A DNA stretch of 57,885 bases from Acetobacteraceae bacterium (GCA_030041255.1 JASHOF010000030.1:1-57885); one strand, 5' to 3'; shown: positions 28,170 to 39,427, counted from the stretch's first letter. Notes: generated by a model not told the origin, from the sequence alone. A program made the numbers and translations.

Positions 28170-29531
28170 TCATCGCCCCTCGATCATCTGGATGAACCGG
28201 CGGAACAGATGATGTGCGTCGCTCGGGCCGGGGCTCGCTTCGGGATGGTACTGCACGGCGAAGACGGGACGGCCGGTCAAGGCAAAGCCTTCGTTGGTGC
28301 CGTCGAACAGGCTGACATGGGTCACCCTGGCCGAGGGCGGCAGGCTTTCCGGATCCACCGCGAAACCGTGATTCTGGCTGGTGATCTCGATTTTTCCGGA
28401 CTCGATCACCTTGACCGGCTGGTTGGCGCCGCGATGTCCGCGCGCCATCTTGAAGGTGCGCCCGCCAAGCGCCAGGGCCAGCAACTGATGGCCGAGGCAG
28501 ATGCCGAACAGAGGCACGCCGGCCGCCAGCACGTCGCGGATCGCCGGCACGGCGTAGGCGGCGGTGGCCGCCGGATCGCCGGGGCCGTTGGAAAGGAACA
28601 CCCCGTCCGGCCGCTGCCGCAGGATTTCCTCAGCCGTCGCCATGGCCGGCACCACGGTCACCCGGCAGCCGGCGGCGGCGAGCGAGCGCAGGATGTTGCG
28701 CTTGGCGCCGTAATCGACCGCGACGACATGATGGCGGGGCTCGCCCTGCCGGCCGAAGCCTGCCGGCCATGCCCAGCGCGTCTCATCCCACTCGTAGCTT
28801 TGCGTGCAGGAGACTTCGCGGGCGAGGTCCATGCCTTCGAGCCCTGGCCACGCCGCTGCCTGCGCGGCCAGGGCCGGAAGGTCGAAGCGCCCGTCTGCGG
28901 GATAGGCAAGGACGCCGGAAGGCGCGCCGCAGGCGCGGATGCGGATCGTGAGCGCCCTTGTATCCAGCCCGGAAATGCCGGGCATGCCGTGCTGCTTCAG
29001 CCATTCGTCGAGCGGCTGGCGGGCCCGCCAGTTGGAGGGCGCGGTGATGTCCTGGCGCACGGCAAGGCCACGCGCCGCCGGCGTTGCCGCCTCGATGTCC
29101 TCCGGGTTGGCGCCGACATTGCCGATATGGGGAAAAGTGAAGATAATGATCTGCCCGGCATAGGAGGGGTCGGTCAGCGTCTCCTGGTAGCCGGTCATGC
29201 CGGTATTGAAACAGACCTCACCGGCCGGCGGGCTCTCGGGCGCCGTCGGCGCTCCGAAACCGCGGCCCCAGAACACCGCGCCATCCGCCAGCACGAGCGC
29301 CGCGGTGGCTCCGGCCGGGGGGGCTTCGGCAGGAGGGGTGGCGAAGGGCGCGGCGCCGGGAAGCGAATCGAGCGCGAGACCGGTCGCGGCGATCAGTTTA
29401 GGCCAGTGGCGGCTCGGGATCGCGCGGGCCTGGCGCCATTTGCGGACGGCCTCCGTGGAAACTCCCGTCAGTTCGGCGGTTGGCTCGATGCCGCCCAGGC
29501 GCCGGATGATATCGTCGACAGAGAGGGCCAT
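28170..29531 (-). CDS. carA: carbamoyl-phosphate synthase small subunit with an N-terminal HTH domain
   Basis: Glutamine-hydrolysing subunit of carbamoyl-phosphate synthase, 453 residues against about 380-400 usually. The catalytic domain begins around residue 75 ([19 protein letters not shown]) and ends with the class I amidotransferase: nucleophile in FGICLGHQ (about residue 343) and [10 protein letters not shown]. The extra N-terminus, about residues 1-55 ([19 protein letters not shown]), has the shape of a small Cro/YdaS-like helix-turn-helix; I recall this as the domain NCBI calls carph-isopro. ATG 29531 lacks a clear Shine-Dalgarno. It is divergent from the yqeY remnant and dnaG. Confidence 0.93.
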   Translation of the reverse strand: MALSVDDIIRRLGGIEPTAELTGVSTEAVRKWRQARAIPSRHWPKLIAATGLALDSLPGAAPFATPPAEAPPAGATAALVLADGAVFWGRGFGAPTAPESPPAGEVCFNTGMTGYQETLTDPSYAGQIIIFTFPHIGNVGANPEDIEAATPAARGLAVRQDITAPSNWRARQPLDEWLKQHGMPGISGLDTRALTIRIRACGAPSGVLAYPADGRFDLPALAAQAAAWPGLEGMDLAREVSCTQSYEWDETRWAWPAGFGRQGEPRHHVVAVDYGAKRNILRSLAAAGCRVTVVPAMATAEEILRQRPDGVFLSNGPGDPAATAAYAVPAIRDVLAAGVPLFGICLGHQLLALALGGRTFKMARGHRGANQPVKVIESGKIEITSQNHGFAVDPESLPPSARVTHVSLFDGTNEGFALTGRPVFAVQYHPEASPGPSDAHHLFRRFIQMIEGR

Positions 29532-29658
29532 GGCGGGGGCATACGGGAAGCTGTTTCCCAGCGCAAGGTGCGCCCAGCCTGCGGGAAATTTCCTCCCGGA
29601 GAGATGACGGGTGTCGGCGCGGCAAACCACCATAGTATAGAGGGGAAGGGAGAATCCG

Positions 29659-29724
29659 ATGGCGCTCCGCGAATCCTTCACCGAAGCATTGAAGGCCGCG
29701 ATGAAGGCTGGGCTCGCCGCCTGA
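29659..29724 (+). pseudogene. yqeY: 21-codon remnant of yqeY (GatB/YqeY-domain protein)
   Basis: ATG 29659, preceded by GGGGAAGGGAG, encodes [18 protein letters not shown], which matches the N-terminus of YqeY proteins, and then stops at TGA 29722-29724. A normal YqeY has about 150 residues. The stop overlaps the dnaG start in TGATG. In alphaproteobacteria yqeY is commonly found just before dnaG-rpoD, so this looks like a gene reduced by internal deletion to a short open frame that may now serve only to deliver ribosomes to dnaG. Confidence 0.65.
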
Positions 29725-31475
29725 TGCAGCTTCCGCCGGCGTTTCTGGAGGAGCTGAGAGCGCGCACGCCGCTTGCCGAGCTCATCGCAGGGCGGGTCCG
29801 GCTGACCCGCTCAGGACGGCAATGGAAAGGCTGCTGCCCGTTCCACGATGAGAAGACGCCGAGCTTCCAGGTCTATGACGATCATTTCCATTGCTTTGGC
29901 TGCGGCGCGCACGGGGACGCGATCAGCTTCGTGATGCAGAGCCAGGGGCTCGGCTTCATGGAGGCGGTGACCGGGCTTGCTTCCCGTGCCGGCCTTGCGG
30001 TGCCGCAGCCGAGTGCCGAAGCACAGGCTGCCGAGGCCGCGCGCCAGGATGCGTTCTCCGTCCTCGAGGCTGCTGCCCGTGCTTTCGCGCGACGGCTGTT
30101 CCTGCCGGAAGGCAGGGCGGCGCTCGCCTATCTCCGCGGCCGCGGCCTGACGGAACGGACGATCCGCGATTTCGGCCTTGGCTGGTCCGGCGAGGGGCGC
30201 GGCGCGCTGGCCGCGGAGCTTGCCCGGGAAGGTTTTTCCGCGCCCCGTCTGGTAGAGGTTGGCCTGCTCAGGGAAGATGGAAATTCAAAGGCATCCGAGT
30301 TTTTCTTCAACCGGATCATGTTCCCGATACGGGATCTCCGCGGCCGGGCGATCAGTTTCGGCGGGCGGGTGCTCGGGGAGGGCCAGCCCAAATATCTGAA
30401 CGGCCCGGAAACGGCACTGTTCGCCAAGCGCCGCAGCCTCTACGGGCTCGACCGGGCGCGCGCGGCATTGCGCAGCCATTCCCCGATCGTGGTCGAAGGC
30501 TACATGGACGTGATCGCGCTGCACCAGGCGGGCTTTGCGACCGCGGTGGCCCCGCTCGGAACGGCGCTGACGGAGGAGCAGCTTCAGAGCCTCTGGCGCT
30601 TTGCCGAGGCGCCGGTGATCTGTTTCGACGGTGACGCCGCCGGCTCCCGCGCCGCGGAGCGGGCGATCGAGCTGGCACTGCCGCTGCTCGCACCGGGTCG
30701 TTCGCTGTTCTTCGCTGCTCTTCCGTCCGGAGAAGATCCGGACAGCCTGCTGCGAAGTGGCGGCGGGGAGCGGTTTCGCGCCCTGATTGCTGCGCCGGAG
30801 CCGCTGTTCCAGGCGCTGTTCCGCCTGCTGCGTGCCCAGACCGGCGAGGCCACACCCGAGCAGCGCGCGCTCCTGCGCACCCGGCTGGAAGCGGCCGCCT
30901 CACGTATCGGGGATCAGGGACTTGCCGGCGAATACCGGCGGACTTTGCGAGAGCTCTTTTTCATGCCGGCTCGCCGCCGGCCGGCAGCCCGGCCGGCCCG
31001 GCCTCAGCCGGGCCTGCTCGCGGCAGACCGGCCCCGCCAGTTGATGGCGATCCTGTTGCGCCAACCAGCGTTGCTGCCCGAGCTGGAAGAGGAATTTTCC
31101 AATCTTGCTCTGAGCGGCGCTCTGGCCCGGCTGCGCAGCGCGATTTTGCAGTGGTGGGAGGGGGAACCGCTGCTTGACTCGGCCGGATTGATCTCCCAAC
31201 TCAACGCGGCTGGCCTGGCAGCCGAGGCCAGGGAGGCATTGGCGTCGGCGCCGTTGCCGGTTTGTCCCGCCGGCGTCGAGCCGGCGGAGGCCCGGGCCCG
31301 GTGGCGGGAGGTATACGACATGCTGATGAGCGAGCCTCGTCTGAAGGAGGACGTGGCGGCGAGGCAGCGTGAATTCGCAGTCAGCATGGAGCCGACGCAC
31401 GAGCAGAAGCTTGCGGCAAGCAAGTTCGAACTCGATGCCGTTCGCCGCGGCACCGAGGAAGCGGCTCGGAAGTGA
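29724..31475 (+). CDS. dnaG: DNA primase
   Basis: Makes RNA primers for replication. The 583 residues show the CHC2 zinc finger (Cys38, His41, Cys57, Cys60 in CCPFH and HCFGCG), the DnaG catalytic core, and TOPRIM motifs [15 protein letters not shown] and [12 protein letters not shown]. The C-terminal helicase-binding region is present but divergent. ATG 29724 ([11 protein letters not shown]) overlaps the stop of the yqeY remnant; the frame is open far upstream, but that part is antisense to carA. An intrinsic terminator follows 16 bases after the stop, before rpoD. Confidence 0.96.
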   Translation: MQLPPAFLEELRARTPLAELIAGRVRLTRSGRQWKGCCPFHDEKTPSFQVYDDHFHCFGCGAHGDAISFVMQSQGLGFMEAVTGLASRAGLAVPQPSAEAQAAEAARQDAFSVLEAAARAFARRLFLPEGRAALAYLRGRGLTERTIRDFGLGWSGEGRGALAAELAREGFSAPRLVEVGLLREDGNSKASEFFFNRIMFPIRDLRGRAISFGGRVLGEGQPKYLNGPETALFAKRRSLYGLDRARAALRSHSPIVVEGYMDVIALHQAGFATAVAPLGTALTEEQLQSLWRFAEAPVICFDGDAAGSRAAERAIELALPLLAPGRSLFFAALPSGEDPDSLLRSGGGERFRALIAAPEPLFQALFRLLRAQTGEATPEQRALLRTRLEAAASRIGDQGLAGEYRRTLRELFFMPARRRPAARPARPQPGLLAADRPRQLMAILLRQPALLPELEEEFSNLALSGALARLRSAILQWWEGEPLLDSAGLISQLNAAGLAAEAREALASAPLPVCPAGVEPAEARARWREVYDMLMSEPRLKEDVAARQREFAVSMEPTHEQKLAASKFELDAVRRGTEEAARK

Positions 31476-31490
31476 AGGGCACGAACGGCG

Positions 31491-31526
31491 GCGCCCGCAG
31501 GCCTTGGCTGCGGGCGCGGTTTTTTT
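31491..31526 (+). terminator. intrinsic terminator between dnaG and rpoD
   Basis: GCGCCCGCAG, a seven-base loop and CTGCGGGCGC form a perfect 10-bp stem followed by GG and seven T. It begins 16 bases after the dnaG stop and ends fewer than 20 bases before the rpoD start, so rpoD must be made by read-through or from a promoter inside dnaG. Confidence 0.88.
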
Positions 31527-31544
31527 GACGGAGTGAGCGAAGCG

Positions 31545-33482
<1,938 letters not shown>

Positions 33483-33492
33483 AACAAGACCC

Positions 33493-34050
33493 ATGGAGCC
33501 TGTGGTCCGGGTCGGGGTGACGGTCAGCTTCCTCAGGATGTTCGCCCCGCCGGAGGAAGCGGCGCCTCCGCTGGCCGCAGGTGCGGCGGTGGTGCGTCTT
33601 GCCGCCCCGACCTGCGCCTTCTACCGCTATCTCTACGACACGGTGGGCGGACCCTATGTCTGGTGGCTGCGCCGCGCCTCCTCTCCCGCCGAACTGGCCG
33701 CGATCATCCGTCATCGGGACGTGTCCATCCACGTCCTTTATCTGGGCGGCGAGCCTGCCGGCTTCTTCGAGCTCGATGCGCGGCCCGCCCCGGACATCAA
33801 TCTCAGCTATTTCGGGCTGATGCCGCATGCGATCGGGCACCGCCTTGGCCATGCCTTCCTGCGTGCGGCCGTGGACGAGGCGTGGCGCGCGCGGCCGCGG
33901 ATTCTCACCGTCAATACCTGCACGGCCGACCATCCGCGCGCGCTGCCGCTCTACCGCCGCGTCGGCTTCCGGCCGTTTCGCCAGGTTGCCGAACTCTGGG
34001 AGGTGCCGGTCAGGCTCGGGATGGTGATCCCGCCCGGGCTCAGGGTGTGA
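33493..34050 (+). CDS. GNAT-family N-acetyltransferase
   Basis: A 185-residue acetyltransferase. The acetyl-CoA site is visible around GHRLGHAFLRAAVDEAW, preceded by the strand LGGEPAGFFELDARP and followed by NTCTADHPRALPLYRRVGFRPFR, the usual C-terminal GNAT motif. The substrate is unknown. It begins 10 bases after rpoD and probably rides on that message, and its last 11 bases overlap the convergent DUF488 gene. Confidence 0.88.
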   Translation: MEPVVRVGVTVSFLRMFAPPEEAAPPLAAGAAVVRLAAPTCAFYRYLYDTVGGPYVWWLRRASSPAELAAIIRHRDVSIHVLYLGGEPAGFFELDARPAPDINLSYFGLMPHAIGHRLGHAFLRAAVDEAWRARPRILTVNTCTADHPRALPLYRRVGFRPFRQVAELWEVPVRLGMVIPPGLRV

Positions 34051-34651
34051 GAAAAGGCAGCGCCTGCCCTCCCTCGGGAGCCGGGTACAGGACGATGCCG
34101 TCCGCACGCACCACCGCCCCCGGGGTCAGCGTCGCCGGCTCGATCTTGCCCAACCCCATGATGTGCGCGACCGGCACCTTCGCGGCGAGCAGATAGTCGG
34201 CGATGATCCGCCGGTGGCAGCGCCACCAGACGGCCTCGGCGCACATGATCGCGGGGCGATGGTCGTGTGCCGCCGCGCGCAGTTCGGCGAGGCCGCGGGC
34301 GAAGGCGTCGCTCGCGGCATAATCGGCAAAATTCCGGAACGAGGCATTTCGCCATAGCCCGTTCGGCGACGGCGCGGCGCCGCGGGGGCGATGGCGGAGG
34401 CCACCCAAAGCGGCCATGTGGCGATAGGAGATGTGCGCGCGGCGGAGGGATTGAGCCAGCGCGTCCGAATTGAATTGCGGATTCGCCCGCGAGCGCGGCA
34501 CTGTGCGCACATCGACCAGCAGAACGACCGCGACCTGCCGAAGAAGCGTGGTGAACGCGTCGATCGGGTGGGTCGAATGGCCGATCGTGAAGATCGTTCC
34601 CTCCGGCCATCTATCGGCATACGGTTCTTCCACCATTCCAGTCCCTGCCAT
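34040..34651 (-). CDS. DUF488 family protein
   Basis: A 203-residue DUF488 protein: FTIGHSTHPIDAF near the N-terminus, VDVRTVPRSRANPQFN, the FADYAASDAFARGL segment and the cysteine-bearing MCAEAVWWRCHRRIIADYL. The arginines and the two cysteines are conserved in the family, which resembles rhodanese-like or nucleic-acid-associated proteins, but the biochemical role is not known. Starts at 34651 or, less likely, 34636. It is divergent from the uracil-DNA-glycosylase-family gene 70 bases away, and overlaps the GNAT gene tail to tail. Confidence 0.85.
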   Translation of the reverse strand: MAGTGMVEEPYADRWPEGTIFTIGHSTHPIDAFTTLLRQVAVVLLVDVRTVPRSRANPQFNSDALAQSLRRAHISYRHMAALGGLRHRPRGAAPSPNGLWRNASFRNFADYAASDAFARGLAELRAAAHDHRPAIMCAEAVWWRCHRRIIADYLLAAKVPVAHIMGLGKIEPATLTPGAVVRADGIVLYPAPEGGQALPFLTP

Positions 34652-34721
34652 CCCCGAGGTCGGATCCGGGGCGTCACCTCACCCGATTGAACCCGGCCGC
34701 AAAGGCTCCGACGGTGGCGCC

Positions 34722-35321
34722 ATGGAGTCGTTCGAAAAGCTTACCGCCGAGGCGAGAGCCTGCCGTGCGTGCGCGGCATTCCTGCCGCTCGGGCCGCGCC
34801 CTGTCTTTCAGGCTTCGCACACTGCACGCCTGCTGATTGCAAGCCAGGCGCCGGGGACGAAGGTGCATGAAAGCGGGAGGCCCTTCACGGACGCTTCGGG
34901 CGATCGGCTGCGCGGTTGGCTCGGGATGTCGAAGGACGTGTTCTATGACGCCCGGCGCGTCGCGATCCTGCCGATGGGGCTCTGCTATCCCGGGCGGCTG
35001 CCGAACGGAGGGGATGCGCCGCCGCGGCCGGAATGTGCGCCACTCTGGCGGCAACGCTTTCTCGATGCGATGCCGGCCATCAGGCTGACGCTGCTGATCG
35101 GAAGCTACGCGCAGGTTTGGGCACTCGGGCCGGGCACGGTCGTCGCGCGCGTTCGCGATTTCCGGAGCTACCTGCCCGGTTCTTTCCCGCTGCCACATCC
35201 CTCGTGGCGCAGCACGATCTGGGAGCGACGCAATCCCTGGTTCAGGGCGGACGTCGTGCCGGCGCTGCGGTGCGAAGTGGAAGCAGTGCTGAGCGCTCAT
35301 CGCGTCTCTCCGGCGCCGTAG
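34722..35321 (+). CDS. uracil-DNA-glycosylase-family protein
   Basis: A 199-residue member of the UDG superfamily (COG1573-like). It has C-x2-C at Cys14/Cys17 (ACRACAAF), RLLIASQAPGTKVHESGRPFTDASGDRLRGWLG with the GxPG-like substrate loop, ILPMGLCYPG, PRPECAPLW, and HPSWRSTIW as the C-terminal H-P-S motif. Four cysteines at suitable places could hold a 4Fe-4S cluster as in family 4/5 enzymes. It may remove uracil or a related base, or be one of the non-glycosylase relatives. ATG 34722 is chosen; the longer frame from 34470 is antisense to DUF488. Confidence 0.82.
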   Translation: MESFEKLTAEARACRACAAFLPLGPRPVFQASHTARLLIASQAPGTKVHESGRPFTDASGDRLRGWLGMSKDVFYDARRVAILPMGLCYPGRLPNGGDAPPRPECAPLWRQRFLDAMPAIRLTLLIGSYAQVWALGPGTVVARVRDFRSYLPGSFPLPHPSWRSTIWERRNPWFRADVVPALRCEVEAVLSAHRVSPAP

Positions 35322-35356
35322 TCCGGCACCGAACAGAGAAAGATCAGGCCGGGGCG

Positions 35357-36334
35357 TCATGCGGGGTGCTTCGGGGCGACGATCTTCCGGTGCAGCGCCG
35401 GATCGATGTTGCCGCCCGAGAGCAATGCAACCGTCGCTCCCGAGAACGGCAGCTTGCCGGCGATCAGGGCGGCCAATCCGACGCCGCCGCCGCCTTCCAC
35501 CACCTCGCCGAGCAAGGCGGCGGCGCGGATGCCTTCCGCGATCTCTTCCTCCGAGACCAGCACGGCATCATCGAGGAGCGCGCGCACCATCTCGAACGTG
35601 TATCTGTTCGAGCGCCCGATTCCGCCCGCGAGCGCATCGGCGAGAGTGGGCAGTTCCTCGATCTCGACCGGATGGCCGGCGGCGAGGCTCGCGTGCATGG
35701 CGGCACCGCGCTCCATGCTGACGCCGATCACGCGGATTCCCGGGCGCCTTTGTTTCAACGCCGCGGCGACGCCCGCGGCGAGGCCGCCGCCGGAGAGCGG
35801 AACGACGACGCGTTCGGCCTCCGGCAAGCGGGCGAGGATCTCGTCGCCGATCGTTCCCTGCCCGGCGATGACGCCCGGGTCGTCGAACGGCGGGACGAAG
35901 ATTCGGCCCTCGGCATCGGAAGCTGCGCGCGCTGCATCTTCCGCCTCATCCTGCGAGCGCCCGGCGATACGGACCTCGGCTCCGAGGGCGGCGAGCGCGG
36001 CGCGCTTGTATGGCGGCACCTGCGGAGAGAGGAAGACCGTGCAGCGTGCGCGGAGAGCGCGCGCGGCATGCGCGAGTGCCCGCCCGTGATTGCCGCTCGA
36101 GGCGGTGATGAGCCCGCGAGCGCGCTCGGCCTCGCTCAGCAGTGCGAGGGCATTGGTCGCGCCCCTGAGCTTGAAGCTGCCGGTCCATTGCCGGTTCTCG
36201 AGCTTGAGGAAGACCGGAACGCCAAGCTGAGCGGACAAGTCGTCCGCGTGGCAGAGGTCGGTTTGCAGCACGCGCCCCTCGAGGCGCTTGGCGGCCGCAT
36301 CGATCTCTGTCCGCCAGGCCCGGAGATCGATCAC
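35357..36334 (-). CDS. PLP-dependent threonine/serine dehydratase-like enzyme
   Basis: A 325-residue fold-type II PLP enzyme without an ACT domain: the lysine in TGSFKLRGATNALALL (about residue 54), TASSGNHGRALAHAA, the phosphate loop LSGGGLAAG, and SGGNIDPALHRKI at the end. It resembles serine racemase, hydroxyaspartate or hydroxyectoine-utilisation (EutB) dehydratases as much as threonine dehydratase, and is clearly distinct from ilvA at 22411. GTG 36334 overlaps the stop of the acyl-CoA synthetase gene (GTGA), so the two are translationally coupled. Confidence 0.85.
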   Translation of the reverse strand: MIDLRAWRTEIDAAAKRLEGRVLQTDLCHADDLSAQLGVPVFLKLENRQWTGSFKLRGATNALALLSEAERARGLITASSGNHGRALAHAARALRARCTVFLSPQVPPYKRAALAALGAEVRIAGRSQDEAEDAARAASDAEGRIFVPPFDDPGVIAGQGTIGDEILARLPEAERVVVPLSGGGLAAGVAAALKQRRPGIRVIGVSMERGAAMHASLAAGHPVEIEELPTLADALAGGIGRSNRYTFEMVRALLDDAVLVSEEEIAEGIRAAALLGEVVEGGGGVGLAALIAGKLPFSGATVALLSGGNIDPALHRKIVAPKHPA

Positions 36335-37971
36335 GGGGACGGGAGCGCCTTTGCCCGCTCGCGCAGCACGTGCTTCTGCAGCTTGCCGGTGGCGGTGCGG
36401 GGCAGGTCGCCGAAGACGATCGTCTTCGGAACCTTGAAGTGCGGCAGGCGCTCACGGCAAAAGGCGATCAGTTCGTCTTCGGTGGCGGCGGCAGCCTCTT
36501 TCAGGGTCACGAAGGCGCAGGGCGTTTCGCCCCATTTCTCGTCCGGCCTTGCCACGACCGCGGCGGCCAGCACTGAAGGATGGCGATAGAGCACCTCCTC
36601 CACCTCGATCGAGGCGATGTTCTCGCCGCCCGAAATCACGATGTCCTTGGCGCGGTCCTTGACCTCGATATAGCCGTCGGGATGCATCACTCCGAGATCG
36701 CCGGTATGGAACCAGCCACCCGCGAAGGCTGCGCGCGTTGCCGCCGGGTTCTTGAGATAGCCCTTCATCAGCACGTTCCCGCGCGTGACGATCTCGCCCA
36801 TGCTCACCGCATCGGCCGGCAACTCCTCACCGCTCGCACCGACGACGGCAAGGTCTTCCATGGTCAGCGTGCTGACGCCCTGGCGCGCATGCCGCGCCAG
36901 CCGCTCGGCTTCCGGAAGATCGTCCCATGCGTCCTGCCACTGGCAGTAAACGGAAGGGCCATAGGTTTCGGTCAGGCCATAGCCGTGCACCACACTGAAG
37001 CCGAGAGCCTCCATTCCTTTGATCACCGTCGAAGGCGGCGCCGCGCCGCCGGTCATGATCAGCACCGGAACCGGCAAGGGACGACGCAATGCGGCGGGCG
37101 CATTGATGATCATGCCGAGCACGATCGGCGCGCCGCACATGTGAGTCACGCGATGCTGCGCGATCAGCGTGAAGACCGCGCCCGGCTCGACCTTGCGCAG
37201 GCAGACATGGGTGCCGCCGGCGGCAGTGACCGCCCAGGTGTTGGTCCAGCCGTTGCAGTGGAACATCGGCAGCGTCCAGAGAAAGACGGTTTCGGGCCTG
37301 AGATTGAAGGCCAGTGCATTGCCGAGAGAACCAAGATAGGCACCGCGGTGATGGCAGACCACGCCCTTGGGATTGCCGGTGGTACCGGAGGTGTAATTGA
37401 TGGAAATCGCCTGCCACTCGTCGGCCGGCAGGCACCAGGGGTGGGGATCCGAAGCGGCAAGGAATTCCTCGTAGCCGATTCTTCCGCCCGCACCCGCCCC
37501 CGGCGTCTCGTGGATCTCGACCAGCGTGACGGCGCGCCCCACCCGATCGATGGCGGCACGCGCCTTCTCCACGTGCTCGCGATCGGCGAGCAGGATCCTG
37601 CATTCGGAATGCTCGAGGATGAAGGCAATGCCGGCGGGATCGAGCAGCACGTTGATCGGCGCGAGCACCCCGCCTGCCAGCGGCACGCCGTAATGCGCCT
37701 CGAGGAGGGCGGGAACGTTCGGCGCCAGCACGGCGGCTGCCGCGCCAGGCCGGAGCCCGGCCTTGAGGAGTGCCCCGGCTAGGCGCCGGCAGCGGAGTGC
37801 GAACTCTGCGTAGGTGAAGCGCCGGTCGCCCTCGATGACGGCAATCTTGCCCGGCCAGACGCGGCTCGAGCGCTTGAGGAAGCTGAGCGGCGAGAGCGTT
37901 ATGTGATTGACCGGGTTGGTGGCGAGATCCTGCTCGAAGATCCCTGGCCGCGCGGACGTTCCTTCCGGCAT
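36331..37971 (-). CDS. AMP-forming acyl-CoA synthetase
   Basis: An ANL-superfamily ligase of 546 residues that activates a carboxylic acid to its acyl-AMP and then acyl-CoA. Motifs: P-loop NYTSGTTGNPKGVVCHHRG (about residue 195), YGLTETYGP, GWFHTGDLGVMHPDGYIEVKD, and the C-terminal catalytic lysine in LPRTATGKLQKHVLRE. Overall it resembles medium-chain or 3-methylmercaptopropionate-type CoA ligases; the acid is not known. GGGAGGAACGAC precedes ATG 37971. It is the first gene of a two-gene operon with the PLP dehydratase. Confidence 0.92.
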   Translation of the reverse strand: MPEGTSARPGIFEQDLATNPVNHITLSPLSFLKRSSRVWPGKIAVIEGDRRFTYAEFALRCRRLAGALLKAGLRPGAAAAVLAPNVPALLEAHYGVPLAGGVLAPINVLLDPAGIAFILEHSECRILLADREHVEKARAAIDRVGRAVTLVEIHETPGAGAGGRIGYEEFLAASDPHPWCLPADEWQAISINYTSGTTGNPKGVVCHHRGAYLGSLGNALAFNLRPETVFLWTLPMFHCNGWTNTWAVTAAGGTHVCLRKVEPGAVFTLIAQHRVTHMCGAPIVLGMIINAPAALRRPLPVPVLIMTGGAAPPSTVIKGMEALGFSVVHGYGLTETYGPSVYCQWQDAWDDLPEAERLARHARQGVSTLTMEDLAVVGASGEELPADAVSMGEIVTRGNVLMKGYLKNPAATRAAFAGGWFHTGDLGVMHPDGYIEVKDRAKDIVISGGENIASIEVEEVLYRHPSVLAAAVVARPDEKWGETPCAFVTLKEAAAATEDELIAFCRERLPHFKVPKTIVFGDLPRTATGKLQKHVLRERAKALPSP

Positions 37972-38066
37972 GTCGTTCCTCCCTGGACCGCCCCCTGATC
38001 GGGTCCGAAAGATCGCAGAGTGCCGGCTCAGCCGACAAGCCCTTGGGCCGGGAGGCGGGTTGCCTC

Positions 38067-38621
38067 TCAGCCCGACCACATTCTTCGCAGCACGGGAAGG
38101 CCGCGGCGATGATTGTGGATGGCGGCGGCGGCATGGCCGGTTGCGAGCAGAACGAGTGCGATCGCCGCGGCCCGGTGCAGAGCGAAGAGGAGCGGAAACC
38201 ACGGCTTGCTTTCCCCGACGATCGCGGGGATGGGAAGAATGCCGAAGAAGAGAGTGGGAATTTGGACAGGGGCCGTGCAGGCGACGAGATAGCCGAGCAC
38301 CGGAACCACCAGGAGCAGGACATAGAGCGCGGCGTGCAGGCGCCCGGCCGCCTTCTGCTGCCATCCGGGAAGCCCCGGGTCCCATTCGGGGCGACCGCGG
38401 CGGAAGCGGATGGCAAGCCGCAGGAGGGCTGCGATCAGGACCAGCAGGCCAAGCGTCTTGTGCACCTGGAAGAGGAGGAACTTGAGGAGCAGCTCCTCGA
38501 ACGGCACGGCTGCCATCACCCAGGCGATCGGGAAGGCGAGCAGGATCAGAAACGCGACCGCCCAGTGCAGCCGGCGCTGCGCCGGGCTCCAGCGGAGCGG
38601 AGCGTCAGTTCGCCTGGGCAA
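38067..38621 (-). CDS. cytochrome b561
   Basis: A 184-residue four-helix membrane cytochrome of the bacterial b561 (CybB) family. Histidines expected to bind haem occur in RLHWAVAFLILL, QVHKTLGLLVL, GRLHAALYVLLL and FALHRAAAIALV. The start is TTG 38621, giving MPRRTDAPLRWSPAQRRLHW, and it overlaps the stop of the upstream yceI gene by 17 bases. b561/YceI pairs are common; YceI is an isoprenoid-binding periplasmic lipocalin-like protein, so the pair may act in quinone-linked redox chemistry. Confidence 0.9.
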   Translation of the reverse strand: MPRRTDAPLRWSPAQRRLHWAVAFLILLAFPIAWVMAAVPFEELLLKFLLFQVHKTLGLLVLIAALLRLAIRFRRGRPEWDPGLPGWQQKAAGRLHAALYVLLLVVPVLGYLVACTAPVQIPTLFFGILPIPAIVGESKPWFPLLFALHRAAAIALVLLATGHAAAAIHNHRRGLPVLRRMWSG

Positions 38622-39225
38622 TCTCGGGCAGCGCGAGATGGATGTGAATGACGATCCGGACCACGTCGCCCAGGAAATTTCCGTTCGCCGTCATGCCGAA
38701 TGCCGAACGATGGAGTTTGCCGGTGACCGTGAAATAGGCAGTGGGGGGATCTTTTCCGACGATCTTCTCTGCCGTCAGCACGGCCATGAGCTGCTGCGGG
38801 TGGGTGACGCCGCGGATGCGGAGCAGGCCGGAGACACGGTATCGGTTGGGGCCGATCGCCGCGACCGAGGTGCTGCGGAAGCGGATGGCGGGGTGTTCAC
38901 CCACGTCGAAATAGGCCGGCGAGAGCACGAGCTTCGCTGCCTGCGCCGAGGACATGGCGACGGAGGCCACGTCGATCGCGACATCGATCTTCGTCAGGGT
39001 CGGGTCGGCGGGGTCGATGGCGATCCGGCCGGCGAATTTCCGGAAGTTGCCCTCGGTGTCGAACAGGCCGAGTTCGCTGACAGAGAAGCCGACCGAGCCG
39101 TAGCGTTGATCGATATCGTAGCTGGTTGCAGCCGCGACGGCCGTTGCGCGACCGAGCAGCAACAATGCCAGAGCCAACACCACCCGGCCCGGCCGCACGC
39201 GCGGCCACCGCCATGCCGTGCTCAT
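38605..39225 (-). CDS. YceI-family periplasmic protein
   Basis: A 206-residue YceI protein: signal peptide (basic start, then VVLALALLLLGRATAVAAA, cleavage near residue 33), then the lipocalin-like barrel starting SYDIDQRYGSVGFSVSELGL, SSAQAAKLVLSPAYFDVGEHPAIRF and FTVTGKLHRSAFGM. YceI barrels bind long isoprenoids such as ubiquinone precursors. ATG 39225 begins the signal peptide; the longer frame upstream is non-coding. It is co-transcribed with cytochrome b561, whose start lies inside its last codons. Confidence 0.93.
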   Translation of the reverse strand: MSTAWRWPRVRPGRVVLALALLLLGRATAVAAATSYDIDQRYGSVGFSVSELGLFDTEGNFRKFAGRIAIDPADPTLTKIDVAIDVASVAMSSAQAAKLVLSPAYFDVGEHPAIRFRSTSVAAIGPNRYRVSGLLRIRGVTHPQQLMAVLTAEKIVGKDPPTAYFTVTGKLHRSAFGMTANGNFLGDVVRIVIHIHLALPEIAQAN

Positions 39226-39393
39226 CGCGCCTGGCCTGTTACCAGCTCCCGGGGCTCCTGGTTGCCGCAGTTGGCTCGATCTCCTTGCCGCCCGGCGAGA
39301 CAAGATACCACGAGCCGCCGAAGTGGGTGATGTCTTCGCCGGCGGCCGGGCCCTGGTCGCCGACTCTCTGCCCGGCCGGCATGGGGAACACGA

Positions 39394-39417
39394 AAGCCCG
39401 CTGTTTATTCCGGGCTT
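39394..39417 (-). terminator. hairpin after the small membrane protein gene
   Basis: AAGCCCG and CGGGCTT pair across a ten-base loop just past the 39428 stop on the minus strand. Only a short T-rich stretch follows, so this is a weak candidate. Confidence 0.4.
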
Positions 39418-39427
39418 CCGAGCAAAA

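Noticed and set aside
34470-34721. Upstream extension of the uracil-DNA-glycosylase-family gene
   Set aside because: The extra 84 residues are antisense to the DUF488 gene and have no family similarity; ATG 34722 fits the family start.
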